This document shows, one piece after another, positions 16,517-24,550 of a stretch of 64,000 nucleotides of DNA. The notes under the pieces are model-generated. The model was not told the origin of the DNA and did no database searches. It saw only the letters and a list, made by a program, of their open reading frames with translations. The position numbers and the translations under genes are program-made. The stretch's first letter is position 1; each line of letters starts with the position of its first letter. The DNA comes from JBFAPK01 sp040676675 (lineage in GTDB: Bacteria > Actinomycetota > Actinomycetes > Mycobacteriales > Micromonosporaceae): the NCBI RefSeq assembly GCF_040676675.1, contig NZ_JBFAPK010000006.1, positions 1 through 64,000 on the forward strand, given 5' to 3'.

Positions 16517-17872
16517 GTGCCGACACAGGAAGAAGACCCGAGACGGCTGGGCCGGATGACCCGACGATCCCTCGGCTTCGGTGCGGCCGGAGGGCTGGGT
16601 GCGCTGGCGTTCGGTGCCGCCGCCGACCCGGCCGAGGCGAACACGGATCCGGCGGTCTATTCGGTGGACGTCAAGGACCACGGCGCCAAGGGTGACGGGA
16701 CCACCGACGACTCGGACGCGATCCGGGCGGCGGTGGCGGCGGCCATCTCGGGCCGGGTCGGCGGCGTGGCCCAGAAAGAGGTCTTCTTCCCGCCGGGAAA
16801 CTACAGGGTGACCAAGAAGGACACCCTGATGTGGTCGCCGACCAACGGGCAGGCGGATCAGATATTCGGGCTGCGGTTCCGTGGCGCCGGGCCGCGGGTG
16901 ACGAACATCAGTTTCGCCACCAGCTTCGCCGCGAACGCCGACCCGCGCGAGAACAACCTGCTCACGGCCGCGGTGCGGCTGCGGTACGTGTACTTCGAGG
17001 ACATGAGCTTCAGCTCGACCAACAAGTACAACCGGTTCGCCTACTACTGGTCCCGGGACGGTGACGACACCAACTACCAGTACCCGGCGTACGGCGTGGG
17101 GCAGAACCAGTACTTCGTCTACCGCAACATCGAGTGGCGCGGCTCGTGGGACCGGGTCATCGGCGTCGACGGCGACCAGCAGGCGAACAACAACAGCGAG
17201 CACCACTTCATCCTCTGCTCCACCGACACCCAGTCGAAGTACGCCGACGCGTTCCTGCACTGCGGCATCTCGGACCCGGCCAACCGCAGCCAGCAGAACC
17301 AGTTCCTGAACTACTTCATGCTCTCCTGCAATTTCGCGCTGGCCGGCGGCGACTTCTTCCGCTTCGACCGGGGCGGCTCGATAAACGTCTACGGCGGTTC
17401 CTGGTCGATGGTCGGTACCGAGCCCGCGCGGTACTTCTACATGCCGTTGGCGAACGGGGACATGACCGCGGCCCGGCTCAACGTGAACGGGGTGCGGTTC
17501 GAACCGAAGAACAGCGCCAACCAGAAGGTGATCGACTGCAACTGGAACAACGGCAGCGTCACGTTCACGTCCTGTTCCGACGTGGCCTCCATACAGTCCG
17601 CGGAGGCGAACAACAACTACCACCTCTACAACGCCACGTCCGGGCGGATCCCGATCGTCCGCTACCAGGACTGCGCGCTCGGCGGGTACCACGAGGTCAG
17701 GGCGGCCGGCACGGCGCTCACCAACGGCAAGATGATCTACGAGGGCTGCCGGTTCTGGCACACCACCCAGGCCGTGAGCACCACCACCGGCACCGCCTTC
17801 CTGCGGTACGCCAGCGCGCCGGCCCGGTACGCGTTCCGCGACTCCTGGGCCACCCCAGACGTCTCCGGCTGA
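16517..17872 (+). CDS. Tat-exported right-handed beta-helix protein (pectate lyase superfamily)
   Basis: The 451-residue protein starts with a twin-arginine signal (MTRRSLGFGAAGG, Arg16-Arg17, then a hydrophobic stretch ending near AEA at 39-41), so it is exported folded. The mature part opens with VDVKDHGAKGDGTTDDSDAI, the hallmark of the Pectate_lyase_3 beta-helix family. That family includes polysaccharide lyases, GH55 enzymes and phage-like depolymerases. The rest is an Asn/Tyr-rich beta-helix. Catalytic residues cannot be assigned by eye, so the polysaccharide it acts on is unknown. The GTG at 16517 is supported by CAGGAG 7 bases upstream and by the Tat signal. It appears to be a single gene. 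Confidence 0.85.
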   Translation: MPTQEEDPRRLGRMTRRSLGFGAAGGLGALAFGAAADPAEANTDPAVYSVDVKDHGAKGDGTTDDSDAIRAAVAAAISGRVGGVAQKEVFFPPGNYRVTKKDTLMWSPTNGQADQIFGLRFRGAGPRVTNISFATSFAANADPRENNLLTAAVRLRYVYFEDMSFSSTNKYNRFAYYWSRDGDDTNYQYPAYGVGQNQYFVYRNIEWRGSWDRVIGVDGDQQANNNSEHHFILCSTDTQSKYADAFLHCGISDPANRSQQNQFLNYFMLSCNFALAGGDFFRFDRGGSINVYGGSWSMVGTEPARYFYMPLANGDMTAARLNVNGVRFEPKNSANQKVIDCNWNNGSVTFTSCSDVASIQSAEANNNYHLYNATSGRIPIVRYQDCALGGYHEVRAAGTALTNGKMIYEGCRFWHTTQAVSTTTGTAFLRYASAPARYAFRDSWATPDVSG

Positions 17873-18168
17873 CGCCGCGACCACCCGCCGCGCGGGCGCC
17901 GGTTCGTCGGACCGGTGCCCGCGCGGACCGGTGCCCGCGGACTGCGCTCCCACCGCCGATTCCCGGTCTGACCAGGAAAAATCGTCCCGGAATGCGGTGG
18001 GATCATGTTCTCTCCGTAGTCGAACGATCACTCCCTGGACAGTTTGTGCGACGTGATAGTTCCACGAACTCCTAGCCTCTCCTGCTGGGACGCCCGGCTG
18101 GCCGCGACCTGGACTCCGTCCGGTCGGGCGTCGAACAGCTTCCCCCGACGCCGAGGAGAGGACTCTCC

Positions 18169-18513
18169 ATGAGCATGACCACGGCCGGCTCCGCCGCCGG
18201 CACCGTCGCGAGCCGGGTGGCGGGCACGTCCCCCGCCGCGCGTACGACCGGTGATCCGGTCGCCCGGGCGCTGGGCGAGTTGCCGGTGCTGACGCCGGTC
18301 CGCCAGGAGCACCTGCCGCTGGCGGTGCGGGCGGTGGTGGTGCACGCGCCGCAGGAGTGGCCGGCGGGGCCGGTCTGCCGCAACGACCGGTCGCCGTACC
18401 CGTGCCGCCTGGCCCGTTGGGGCCGGGGCGTGCTGGCGGCGGCGGGGGTCGCCGAGGATCGGGTGGAATCGCTGATCGCCGCGGGCGATCCCTACGCCTC
18501 CCCGTGGGCATGA
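18169..18513 (+). CDS. Hypothetical protein coupled to a globin-like gene
   Basis: The 114-residue soluble protein has an Ala/Thr-rich start and a conserved-looking core. The core includes LPVLTPVRQEHLPLAVRAV and two Cys residues (CRNDRSPYPC, about residues 74-83) that could bind metal or form a disulfide. The ATG follows GAGGAGAGG with good spacing. Its TGA overlaps the ATG of the next gene (ATGA), so the two are translated together. I do not recognise the family. The partnership with the globin-like protein is the only functional clue. Confidence 0.65.
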   Translation: MSMTTAGSAAGTVASRVAGTSPAARTTGDPVARALGELPVLTPVRQEHLPLAVRAVVVHAPQEWPAGPVCRNDRSPYPCRLARWGRGVLAAAGVAEDRVESLIAAGDPYASPWA

Positions 18514-18932
18514 GCGGGAGCGGCGCCCCGGCGTACCCGGCGGTGCTCGCGTCGCCGCTGGTGCCCCGGGCGCTCGTCCCGGATTTGGTACCCACCGCCT
18601 TCGACCTGCTCGGCGGGCCGCCGGCCGTACGGGACGCCGTCTGGCGCTGGCTGCGGCTGGTGGAGGCGGACGCCGCGCTGGCGCCGTACCTGGTGGGGGT
18701 GGACGTGCCCCGGCTCGCCGGGCACCTGGCGATGCTGCTCACCACGGCGCTGGGCGGGCCGGCGGGCGACATCGCCCGGCCGGTGGTGGACGCCTGGCGC
18801 GGGCTCGGGCTGACCGAGGCGTACCACCGTCGGGTGGTCGACTACCTGACCGGGGTGCTCTGGGCGATGGACCTGCCCGCCGCGGACATCGCGCTGGTCG
18901 GCCAGGCGTTCGCCGGCGACGCCGCGCCCTGA
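18510..18932 (+). CDS. Truncated-hemoglobin-like protein lacking the proximal His
   Basis: The 140-residue protein resembles group 1 truncated hemoglobins across residues about 31-135: FDLLGGPPAVRDAVW, then LAPYLVGVD, then LLTTALGGP, then LGLTEAYHRRVVDYL, ending with the H-helix. In functional members the residue just before the (Q/A)GLG-I turn is the proximal His that ligates heme iron. Here that stretch reads DAWRGLGLT, with Trp96 at that place. Either heme is not bound in the usual way or a nearby residue (His106) replaces it. The start codon overlaps the previous stop (ATGA). Oxygen or NO sensing is possible but unproven. Confidence 0.65.
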   Translation: MSGSGAPAYPAVLASPLVPRALVPDLVPTAFDLLGGPPAVRDAVWRWLRLVEADAALAPYLVGVDVPRLAGHLAMLLTTALGGPAGDIARPVVDAWRGLGLTEAYHRRVVDYLTGVLWAMDLPAADIALVGQAFAGDAAP

Positions 18933-19080
18933 CGGGCGCCGGTCCCGCCCTCCCGCGCCCGGGTCCGCACGGGGACCGCGCGCGGCCCGGACGGCCGGGC
19001 GGCTCGCGCGGCCCGGACGGCGGGCGCTCGCGCGGCCCGGACGCTCCCGACGCTCATCGACGGATCGAAAAATCGACATC

Positions 19081-19110
19081 TTGACGGAGTGGTGAAGGCG
19101 TTAGTAGCGT
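19081..19110 (+). promoter_or_regulatory. Candidate chitinase promoter
   Basis: A -35 TTGACG (19081-19086) and a -10 TAGCGT (19105-19110) are separated by 18 bases, matching the housekeeping sigma consensus of actinobacteria. They lie 47-76 bases before the chitinase start. Confidence 0.5.
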
Positions 19111-19121
19111 CGCTTTAACTT

Positions 19122-19138
19122 TTTGGAAGGTTTCCTAA
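19122..19138. promoter_or_regulatory. Imperfect palindromic operator upstream of the chitinase gene
   Basis: TTTGGAAGGTTTCCTAA has the symmetric core GGAA-N3-TTCC with outer TT/AA pairs. It sits just after the presumed transcription start and 18 bases before the ATG. It is a likely repressor site for induction by chitin products; the regulator is unknown. Confidence 0.45.
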
Positions 19139-19156
19139 CTGTTGGGGAGACGCCAC

Positions 19157-20779
19157 ATGAAGAGAACACTCCGTCGTGCCCTCTGGGCCGGCGCGGTGGC
19201 TGCGGTCGCGGTTGCCGCGGTCCCGGTCACGTCGGCGTTCGGTGCCGGCAGCGTCACCACCACCTTCGCCGCCGCCTCGGACTGGGGCACCGGGCACGAG
19301 GGCAGGGTGACCATCACCAACGGGTCGGACGCCAGCCTCTCCACCTGGCGGATCGAGTTCGACCTGCCGTCCGGCACCACCATCAGCAGCTTCTGGGACG
19401 CCGACGTCACCAGCAGCGGCAACCACTACGTCGCGGTCAAGAAGAGCTGGGCCGGGGCGCTCGCCCCCGGGGCCTCCTTCAGCTGGGGCTACAACGGCAC
19501 CGGCCCGTACCGCGCGCCGCTCAACTGCACCATCAACGGGGCCTCGTGCGGCGGGGGCGGCACGCCGCCGACCGCCACCCCGACCACGGCCGCGCCGACG
19601 ACCGCGCCACCCACCACCGCCCCGCCGACGACCCCGCCGCCCACCACGGCACCACCGCCGCCCGGGGGCAAGAAGGTGGTCGGCTACTTCGCCGAGTGGG
19701 GTGTCTACGCCCGCAACTACCACGTCAAGAACATCGTCACCAGCGGGTCCGCCGCGAAGCTCACCCACATCCTGTACGCCTTCGGCAACACCACCGGCGG
19801 CCGTTGCTCCATCGGGGACAGCTACGCCGACTACGACCGGGCGTACACCGCGGCGGAGAGCGTCGACGGCGTCGCCGACACCTGGGACCAGCCGCTGCGC
19901 GGCAGCTTCAACCAGCTGCGCAAGCTGAAGCGGCTCTACCCGAACATCAAGGTGATCTGGTCCTTCGGCGGTTGGACCTGGTCGGGCGGCTTCACCCAGG
20001 CCGCGCAGAACCCGGCCGCCTTCGCCGACTCCTGCTACAACCTGGTCGAGGACCCGCGCTGGGCGGACGTCTTCGACGGCATCGACGTCGACTGGGAGTA
20101 CCCCAACGCCTGCGGGCTCTCCTGCGACACCAGCGGCCCGAACGCCTTCAAGAACGTCGTCTCGGCGCTGCGCAGCCGCTTCGGCTCCTCCGCCCTGGTC
20201 ACCGCCGCGATCACCGCGGACGGCAGCAACGGCGGCAAGATCGACGCGACCGACTACGCCGGCGCGGCGGGCAACCTGAACTGGATCATGCCGATGACGT
20301 ACGACTACTTCGGCGCCTTCAACGCGCAGGGCCCGACGGCACCGCACTCGCCGCTGACGTCGTACACCGGGATTCCGCAGCAGGGCTTCTGGTCCGACGC
20401 CGCGATCCAGAAGCTCAAGAGCAAGGGCATCCCGGCCAACAAGCTGCTGCTCGGCATCGGCTTCTACGGCCGGGGCTGGACCGGGGTGACCCAGGCCGCC
20501 CCGGGCGGTACCGCCACCGGCGCGGCGCCCGGCACGTACGAGGCGGGCATCGAGGACTACAAGGTGCTCAAGAACAGCTGCCCGGCGACCGGCACCATCG
20601 CCGGTACGGCCTACGCCAAGTGCGGCAGCAACTGGTGGAGCTACGACACGCCCGGCACCATCGGCGGCAAGATGAGCTACGCCAACACCCAGGGTCTCGG
20701 CGGCGCCTTCTTCTGGGAGCTCTCCGGCGACACCAGCAACGGCGAACTCATCACCGCCGTCAAGAACGGTCTCGGCTGA
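19157..20779 (+). CDS. Secreted GH18 chitinase with CBM2 domain
   Basis: An extracellular enzyme that hydrolyses chitin. The 540-residue precursor has a Sec signal (MKRTLRRALWAGAVAAVAVAAVP, cleavage near AFGA). A CBM2 carbohydrate-binding module spans about residues 30-130, with WGTGHEGRVTITN and the bracketing Cys pair. A Thr/Pro-rich linker follows (about 135-170), then a GH18 catalytic barrel. The catalytic signature DGIDVDWE lies near residues 307-314, with Glu as acid/base, and the barrel ends at ITAVKNGLG. The ATG at 19157 is preferred over an upstream TTG because GGGGAG precedes it. It is single, with its own promoter and operator-like palindrome. Confidence 0.95.
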   Translation: MKRTLRRALWAGAVAAVAVAAVPVTSAFGAGSVTTTFAAASDWGTGHEGRVTITNGSDASLSTWRIEFDLPSGTTISSFWDADVTSSGNHYVAVKKSWAGALAPGASFSWGYNGTGPYRAPLNCTINGASCGGGGTPPTATPTTAAPTTAPPTTAPPTTPPPTTAPPPPGGKKVVGYFAEWGVYARNYHVKNIVTSGSAAKLTHILYAFGNTTGGRCSIGDSYADYDRAYTAAESVDGVADTWDQPLRGSFNQLRKLKRLYPNIKVIWSFGGWTWSGGFTQAAQNPAAFADSCYNLVEDPRWADVFDGIDVDWEYPNACGLSCDTSGPNAFKNVVSALRSRFGSSALVTAAITADGSNGGKIDATDYAGAAGNLNWIMPMTYDYFGAFNAQGPTAPHSPLTSYTGIPQQGFWSDAAIQKLKSKGIPANKLLLGIGFYGRGWTGVTQAAPGGTATGAAPGTYEAGIEDYKVLKNSCPATGTIAGTAYAKCGSNWWSYDTPGTIGGKMSYANTQGLGGAFFWELSGDTSNGELITAVKNGLG

Positions 20780-20851
20780 GCCGAGGGCCGACGCAACACC
20801 CACGACGGCGGGGGGTCGGATGCCGGCCCCCCGCCGTTCCGGCGTACCGGA

Positions 20852-21046
20852 TCAGACCTCGGCCTCGTAGACCATGCTGAAGGCCGAGGGCCGCTCGCTC
20901 CGGGCGAGTTCGGGGTCGAGGCCCACCTCGCGGTACAGGTCCCGCAGCCGCTGTTCGACGTCGATCACGGCGTTCAGGGACGCCAGCGCGGACGCGGGCG
21001 TCCGTTCGAGGATCCGGTCGAGCACGAGGTCTTTGTCAGGGTCCAT
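20852..21046 (-). CDS. Small acidic protein coupled to an ECF sigma factor
   Basis: A 64-residue, mostly helical protein (DPDKDLVLDRILERTPASALASLNAVIDVEQRLRDLYREVGLDPELA). It has no membrane segment or zinc motif, so it is not a classical anti-sigma factor. Its ATG lies inside the end of the sigma factor gene (11-base overlap) and is preceded by AAAGGAGG, so the two are translationally coupled. It may modulate the sigma factor or be its main product. The family is not recognised beyond frequent occurrence beside such sigma genes. Confidence 0.7.
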   Translation of the reverse strand: MDPDKDLVLDRILERTPASALASLNAVIDVEQRLRDLYREVGLDPELARSERPSAFSMVYEAEV

Positions 21047-21563
21047 CGCTTGCCTCCTTTCTGGCCGTTGGGCTGGACTGCCCGAGCCTGCGGATGAGCT
21101 GCCGTCGGGCGTACCGCAGGTGCGAGCGTACGGTTGCCGGTTTCTGTCCGGTGCGGCTGGCGATCTCGTTCGGGGTGTAGCCGTCGATCGTCCAGGCCAT
21201 GACGTCCCGCTGTTCGACCGGCAACCTGTTCAACAGTTGCAGGACGTGGCAGACCTCGGTGTCGAAGATCGCCTCGGTGACCTCGTCCAGCCGACCGTGT
21301 CGCAGCATCAGCTCCCGCTCGCGCAGGGACTGGCGCCGACCGCGCCACAGGGTGCGCCGCGCGACCAGGCGCGTCCATGCCTGCGGGTGGTCGATGGTCG
21401 GCCAGACGAGCAACGCCGCCTTCATGGTTTCCTGGGCGACATCCTCGGCCTCGGCCAGCGATGCTCCCTGGGTGATGAGGAAGCGGATGAGCCGCGCGAA
21501 ATCCTCACGGTAGTAGTCGGGGAAGTCCTTTAACTCCTGGGCCTGCGTCTGGGCGGTGAGCAT
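21036..21563 (-). CDS. ECF-type RNA polymerase sigma factor
   Basis: A 175-residue alternative sigma factor. Region 2 (about residues 12-75) contains YREDFARLIRFLITQGASLAEAEDVAQETM and the promoter-melting segment near AWTRLVARR. Region 4 (about 105-160) ends with the helix-turn-helix GYTPNEIASRTGQKPATVRSHLRYARRQL, which reads -35 elements. The ATG at 21563 is chosen because GGAGG lies 11 bases upstream and the region-2 homology begins soon after. A longer frame to 21629 adds unrelated residues. No anti-sigma gene of the usual type is adjacent; instead a 64-residue coupled ORF follows. The target genes are unknown. Confidence 0.9.
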   Translation of the reverse strand: MLTAQTQAQELKDFPDYYREDFARLIRFLITQGASLAEAEDVAQETMKAALLVWPTIDHPQAWTRLVARRTLWRGRRQSLRERELMLRHGRLDEVTEAIFDTEVCHVLQLLNRLPVEQRDVMAWTIDGYTPNEIASRTGQKPATVRSHLRYARRQLIRRLGQSSPTARKEASDGP

Positions 21564-21840
21564 TGGCGGTAGTGCCTCCATTTCTGGGTGAAGCCAGGGC
21601 CCGATCGGCACTCCTCCATGGCCATCCATTCCCTTCGTACGGGCAGCCGAGATCCTCTCGACTCCACGTTGACCTGTGCGGTAGCGCCGATCCGGTCCTC
21701 GCCCCCCGTTTTCGACCCGACGACCGGTCTGTCACTGCACCAGGTGGGTGCAAACCCGACGACCGGGCGTGCAACGCGGCGACCAAGATTTTTCGTGGTC
21801 GGTCGCACCGGTTCCCGCCGCACGCCCCGGTCGCCACGGT

Positions 21841-22068
21841 CTACCGGCGCCGGCCCACCAACCAGCCGAGGCTGACCGCCGCCGCGGCGGCGATCCCGGT
21901 CACCCAGACAGAGCCGGTGGTGACGTAGGCCGCCGGCACGCCGACCAGCGCGACGTTGGCGAGCGTCACCAGCCAACCGTTGTCGTCGCCGTTCCCCGGC
22001 GAGGTGAGCCGCCGGTCCTCCCTGCCTGCCGCGTTCGCCGACCTCCTGGCGTTGCTGACCTTCGGCAC
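21841..22068 (-). CDS. Possible small membrane protein
   Basis: The C-terminal half of this 75-residue frame consists of two hydrophobic segments (WLVTLANVALVGVPAAYV and VWVTGIAAAAAVSLGWLV) with a short basic end (GRRR), as in small two-helix membrane proteins. The first 30 residues are polar. The GTG at 22068 has GGGAG about 10 bases upstream. There is no known family match, and codon-level evidence is only suggestive. Confidence 0.4.
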   Translation of the reverse strand: MPKVSNARRSANAAGREDRRLTSPGNGDDNGWLVTLANVALVGVPAAYVTTGSVWVTGIAAAAAVSLGWLVGRRR

Positions 22069-22251
22069 CGGGACCCACTCCCTACTCTCCGCCGCACCGG
22101 CCGTCCGACGCGGCTCCGTCGTAGGGAAGGTGTCGCGTCGCGGGCGCGGCGTGCAGCGGGTAGGCGAGAGTCCGGTGTGCCGCAGCGGGGGATGGTGCAC
22201 CGCCGCGGGCGATCGCCGCCGACGGCCTGACCCTCAGCCCGGTTCGGGATC

Positions 22252-22857
22252 TCAGCCCGGTCCGGGGGCGGAGCCGGACTCGACGACGATGACGGCGCCG
22301 ATGAGCATGAAGACTCCGGGCACGATCCAGTGCCCGAATCGCCGTACCATCGCGATCACCCGCCGGTGGGAGCCGAGCCAGGATCCGGCCAGGCACCAGG
22401 CGGCGACCCCGACCGCGAAGACGGCGACGGTGACGAGGCTGCCGGACAGGCCGATGGTGCGGAACATCGGGGTGTAGACGGAGATGTTGTCCGCGCCGTT
22501 GGCGACGGTCACCCCGGCCACGGAGAGTAGACCGGCGGCCACTGCGGGAGTGGGCGGTTCATCGTCGTGGCGGTGGCGGATCGCCGCGACGAGGCCCTTC
22601 ACCCCGAGGGCGAACGGGACCAGCCCCAGCAGCCCGACCCACCGGTCCGGGACGATGGTCAGCCCGAGGGCCGCCACGGCCGAGACGGCGGTGAGCACGC
22701 CGATGCCGGCGTACTGGCCGGCCCAGATCTGCCAGGGTTGGGGCTGACCGGCCGCGCGGGCGGAGAGGAACAGCACGGTCAGCACGATGATGTCGTCGAC
22801 GTTGGTGCCGGCGAACACCGCGACCGCCGCCCCGACGGTCCCGAACAGATCTGCCAC
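22252..22857 (-). CDS. CadD-type cadmium resistance transporter
   Basis: A 201-residue integral membrane protein with six hydrophobic segments. It begins GTVGAAVAVFAGTNVDDIIVLTVLF, the family's conserved N-terminal helix with the TNxDD motif (residues ~18-22), and has a matching GADNISVYTPMF motif near residue 120. This inverted-repeat helix architecture is that of the CadD/LysE-like family (PF03596), implicated in cadmium efflux or uptake. The ATG at 22857 begins the conserved helix. It lies in a region with gene remnants and stands alone. The family is firm; the substrate is inferred. Confidence 0.85.
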   Translation of the reverse strand: MADLFGTVGAAVAVFAGTNVDDIIVLTVLFLSARAAGQPQPWQIWAGQYAGIGVLTAVSAVAALGLTIVPDRWVGLLGLVPFALGVKGLVAAIRHRHDDEPPTPAVAAGLLSVAGVTVANGADNISVYTPMFRTIGLSGSLVTVAVFAVGVAAWCLAGSWLGSHRRVIAMVRRFGHWIVPGVFMLIGAVIVVESGSAPGPG

Positions 22858-22970
22858 GGGTAGGCACTGTAGGGCGCAACCCCGCCGGGATCACCGACCC
22901 TCTCGGTCGGGGTTGCCGCGCGCCTGTGCCGAAAGATGCGGAGTGCCTGGACCGTGGCGGCGGGAGCGTT

Positions 22971-23036
22971 CTCTCTTTTCGCTCCACATCAGATTCGATG
23001 TGGTCACACTCCTGGGGAGGTGGAGCGAAAGGAGAG
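22971..23036. repeat. Long inverted repeat beside a decayed regulator gene
   Basis: 17-base arms (22971-22987 and 23020-23036) match except at one base. The core is TTCGCTCCAC on the left and GTGGAGCGAA on the right. The 32-base interior itself contains the pair CACAT and ATGTG. It may be a terminator, an operator, or the scar of a small mobile element. Confidence 0.6.
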
Positions 23037-23106
23037 ACTTACCTTCTGGGCGGTTACGGAAGGTAGTTCCGCGGCCCGTCAGCCCTGCTTCACGTTGGAG
23101 GCGCAG

Positions 23107-23508
23107 GTGACGGCGGCGAACCGGTTGGCCCCGGCTGATGCGGGTGAGGCCACGGCGCAGGGGTTGTCGGTGTACGGGTCGCTGTTGTTGCAGGGGGCGA
23201 TGGCCGCCGCGCGGCTGGGTGACCACAGTGGCGTGGCCGATCTGGTTCGCGAGGCGGGGCACGTCGCCGCCGCGTTGGGTGGGGATCGGAACGAGTACTG
23301 GACGAGTTTCGGGCCGACGAATCTGCGGTTGCATGTGGTGGCGGCGCGCGTGGAGTTGGGTGAGGCCGGGGTCGCGATCGAGGCGGCCGAGGTCCGGCAC
23401 CGACCGGTCGCGCACGCGGCGCTGCGCGACGCCGCTCGGCGGGTACGCGGGAAGCTTCCCGGCCCTCTCGCGGACCTGGCCCGACGCGCCCGCATCGACC
23501 CGCTGTAG
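23107..23508 (+). pseudogene. Remnant of an XRE-type regulator: C-terminal TPR domain only
   Basis: The frame encodes LSVYGSLLLQGAMAAARLGD, then DRNEYWTSFGPTNLRLHVVAARVELGE, then RHRPVAHAALRDAARRVRG. All three are characteristic of the C-terminal TPR half of actinobacterial helix-turn-helix regulators of about 400 residues. The DNA-binding half is absent. About 35 residues normally found between the VELG block and the HRPVAH block are also missing, so both a 5' truncation and an internal deletion have occurred. The in-frame GTG at 23107 has no convincing ribosome site. A still-expressed short protein cannot be excluded. Confidence 0.6.
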
Positions 23509-23532
23509 CCGACGCGGGCCGGGCGGATCGCG

Positions 23533-23580
23533 GATCTTGGGCCGAATTGGCCCCTGTGAGGGCCACTACTTCCCAAGATT
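23533..23580. terminator. Hairpin between convergent genes
   Basis: ATCTTGGG (23534-23541) pairs with CCCAAGAT (23572-23579). Inside it GGCCC-N6-GGGCC (23549-23564) forms a second stem. It lies between the stops of the regulator remnant and the SDR gene, where a shared terminator is expected. Confidence 0.55.
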
Positions 23581-23599
23581 GCGGAGTGCGCCTGTTCGC

Positions 23600-24370
23600 T
23601 CAGACGCCGCCGGTGACGTTGAGGGTCTCCCCGGTGATGTTGCCGTTCGCGGGGGAGCCGAGGAAGACGATGGCGCGGGCGACGTCCTCCGGGGTGGAGA
23701 GGCGGCCGGTGGGGGTGTGCGCCGCCTGGCGGTCGCGCAGGTGCTGGGGCATGACCGCGAGGTTGCGTTCGGTGACCGTGAATCCCGGCGTGACGATGTT
23801 GACCAGGATCTCCCCGCCCAACTCCGCGATCAGGCCGTTGGCCAGCCCGGTGAGCGCCGCCTTGCTCATGCCGTAGATCCCCAGGCCCGGCTGGCCCGGC
23901 CCGCGGTGCCGGGCGACGTCCGAGGAGATCAGTACGATCCGCCCGTCCCGCCGGCCGCGCATGGCGGGCAGCACGGCCTGGAGTACGGCGACCGCGCCCT
24001 CGACGTTGGGTCGCAGCAGGTCCCGCCACTCCTGCGGAGGCACCTGCTCGAACCGGCGCTCGGGATCGGGCAGCGCGCTCGGCCACTGCACCGCGTTCGC
24101 CACGAAGACGTCGATGCCGCCCCACCGCGCCCGTACGGTCTCGACGGCGTCGGTCATCGACGCGGGATCGGAGAGGTCGAGGCGTACCGGCAGGGCCGTG
24201 CCGCCGACCGCGGCGATCGCGGCGCAGGTCTCCTCCGCCATCCCGCGTTCGCTCTGGTAGCTGAACGCGACGTGTGCCCCCTCGCGGGCGAACGCGACGG
24301 CGGTGGCGCGGCCGATGCCGCGCGAGCCGCCGGTCACGAACACGATTTTGCCGGTCAATCCGAGATCCAC
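23600..24370 (-). CDS. SDR-family oxidoreductase
   Basis: A 256-residue classical short-chain dehydrogenase/reductase. The NADP-binding motif is TGGSRGIG (residues ~14-21). The catalytic Ser is in VLISSDVA, and Tyr and Lys are in YGMSKAA. It ends with the usual NITGETLNVTGG block. The substrate is unknown; 3-oxoacyl or sugar-type carbonyls are common in this family. It lies 180 bases downstream of the marR-type gene on the same strand. The gap contains two strong palindromes (24443-24481) that probably serve as the regulator's binding sites, so expression is likely induced by a small molecule. Confidence 0.92.
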   Translation of the reverse strand: MDLGLTGKIVFVTGGSRGIGRATAVAFAREGAHVAFSYQSERGMAEETCAAIAAVGGTALPVRLDLSDPASMTDAVETVRARWGGIDVFVANAVQWPSALPDPERRFEQVPPQEWRDLLRPNVEGAVAVLQAVLPAMRGRRDGRIVLISSDVARHRGPGQPGLGIYGMSKAALTGLANGLIAELGGEILVNIVTPGFTVTERNLAVMPQHLRDRQAAHTPTGRLSTPEDVARAIVFLGSPANGNITGETLNVTGGV

Positions 24371-24442
24371 GGTTGCTCCTTGGTCAAGGCTTGGGTCAGG
24401 GGGCCGTGCCCTACCGCGCCGGCCTCAGGCCGGGCGACAGGA

Positions 24443-24481
24443 TTGCTAAGCCAGCTTAGCAATAAGCTAAGCCGGCTTAGC
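24443..24481. promoter_or_regulatory. Double palindromic operator of a MarR-SDR pair
   Basis: TTGCTAAGC-CA-GCTTAGCAA (24443-24462) and GCTAAGCCGGCTTAGC (24466-24481) share the half-site GCTAAGC and are separated by 3 bases. They lie 73 bases before the SDR start and 69 bases after the MarR stop. The two dyads of one half-site type fit cooperative binding of two MarR dimers. Confidence 0.75.
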
Positions 24482-24550
24482 AAATGGCGAGGCGCCGGCT
24501 CGGGTCGCGGCGGCGGTGTCGCGCCCGGGTGGGGGTCGGTGGGGAGAGGG

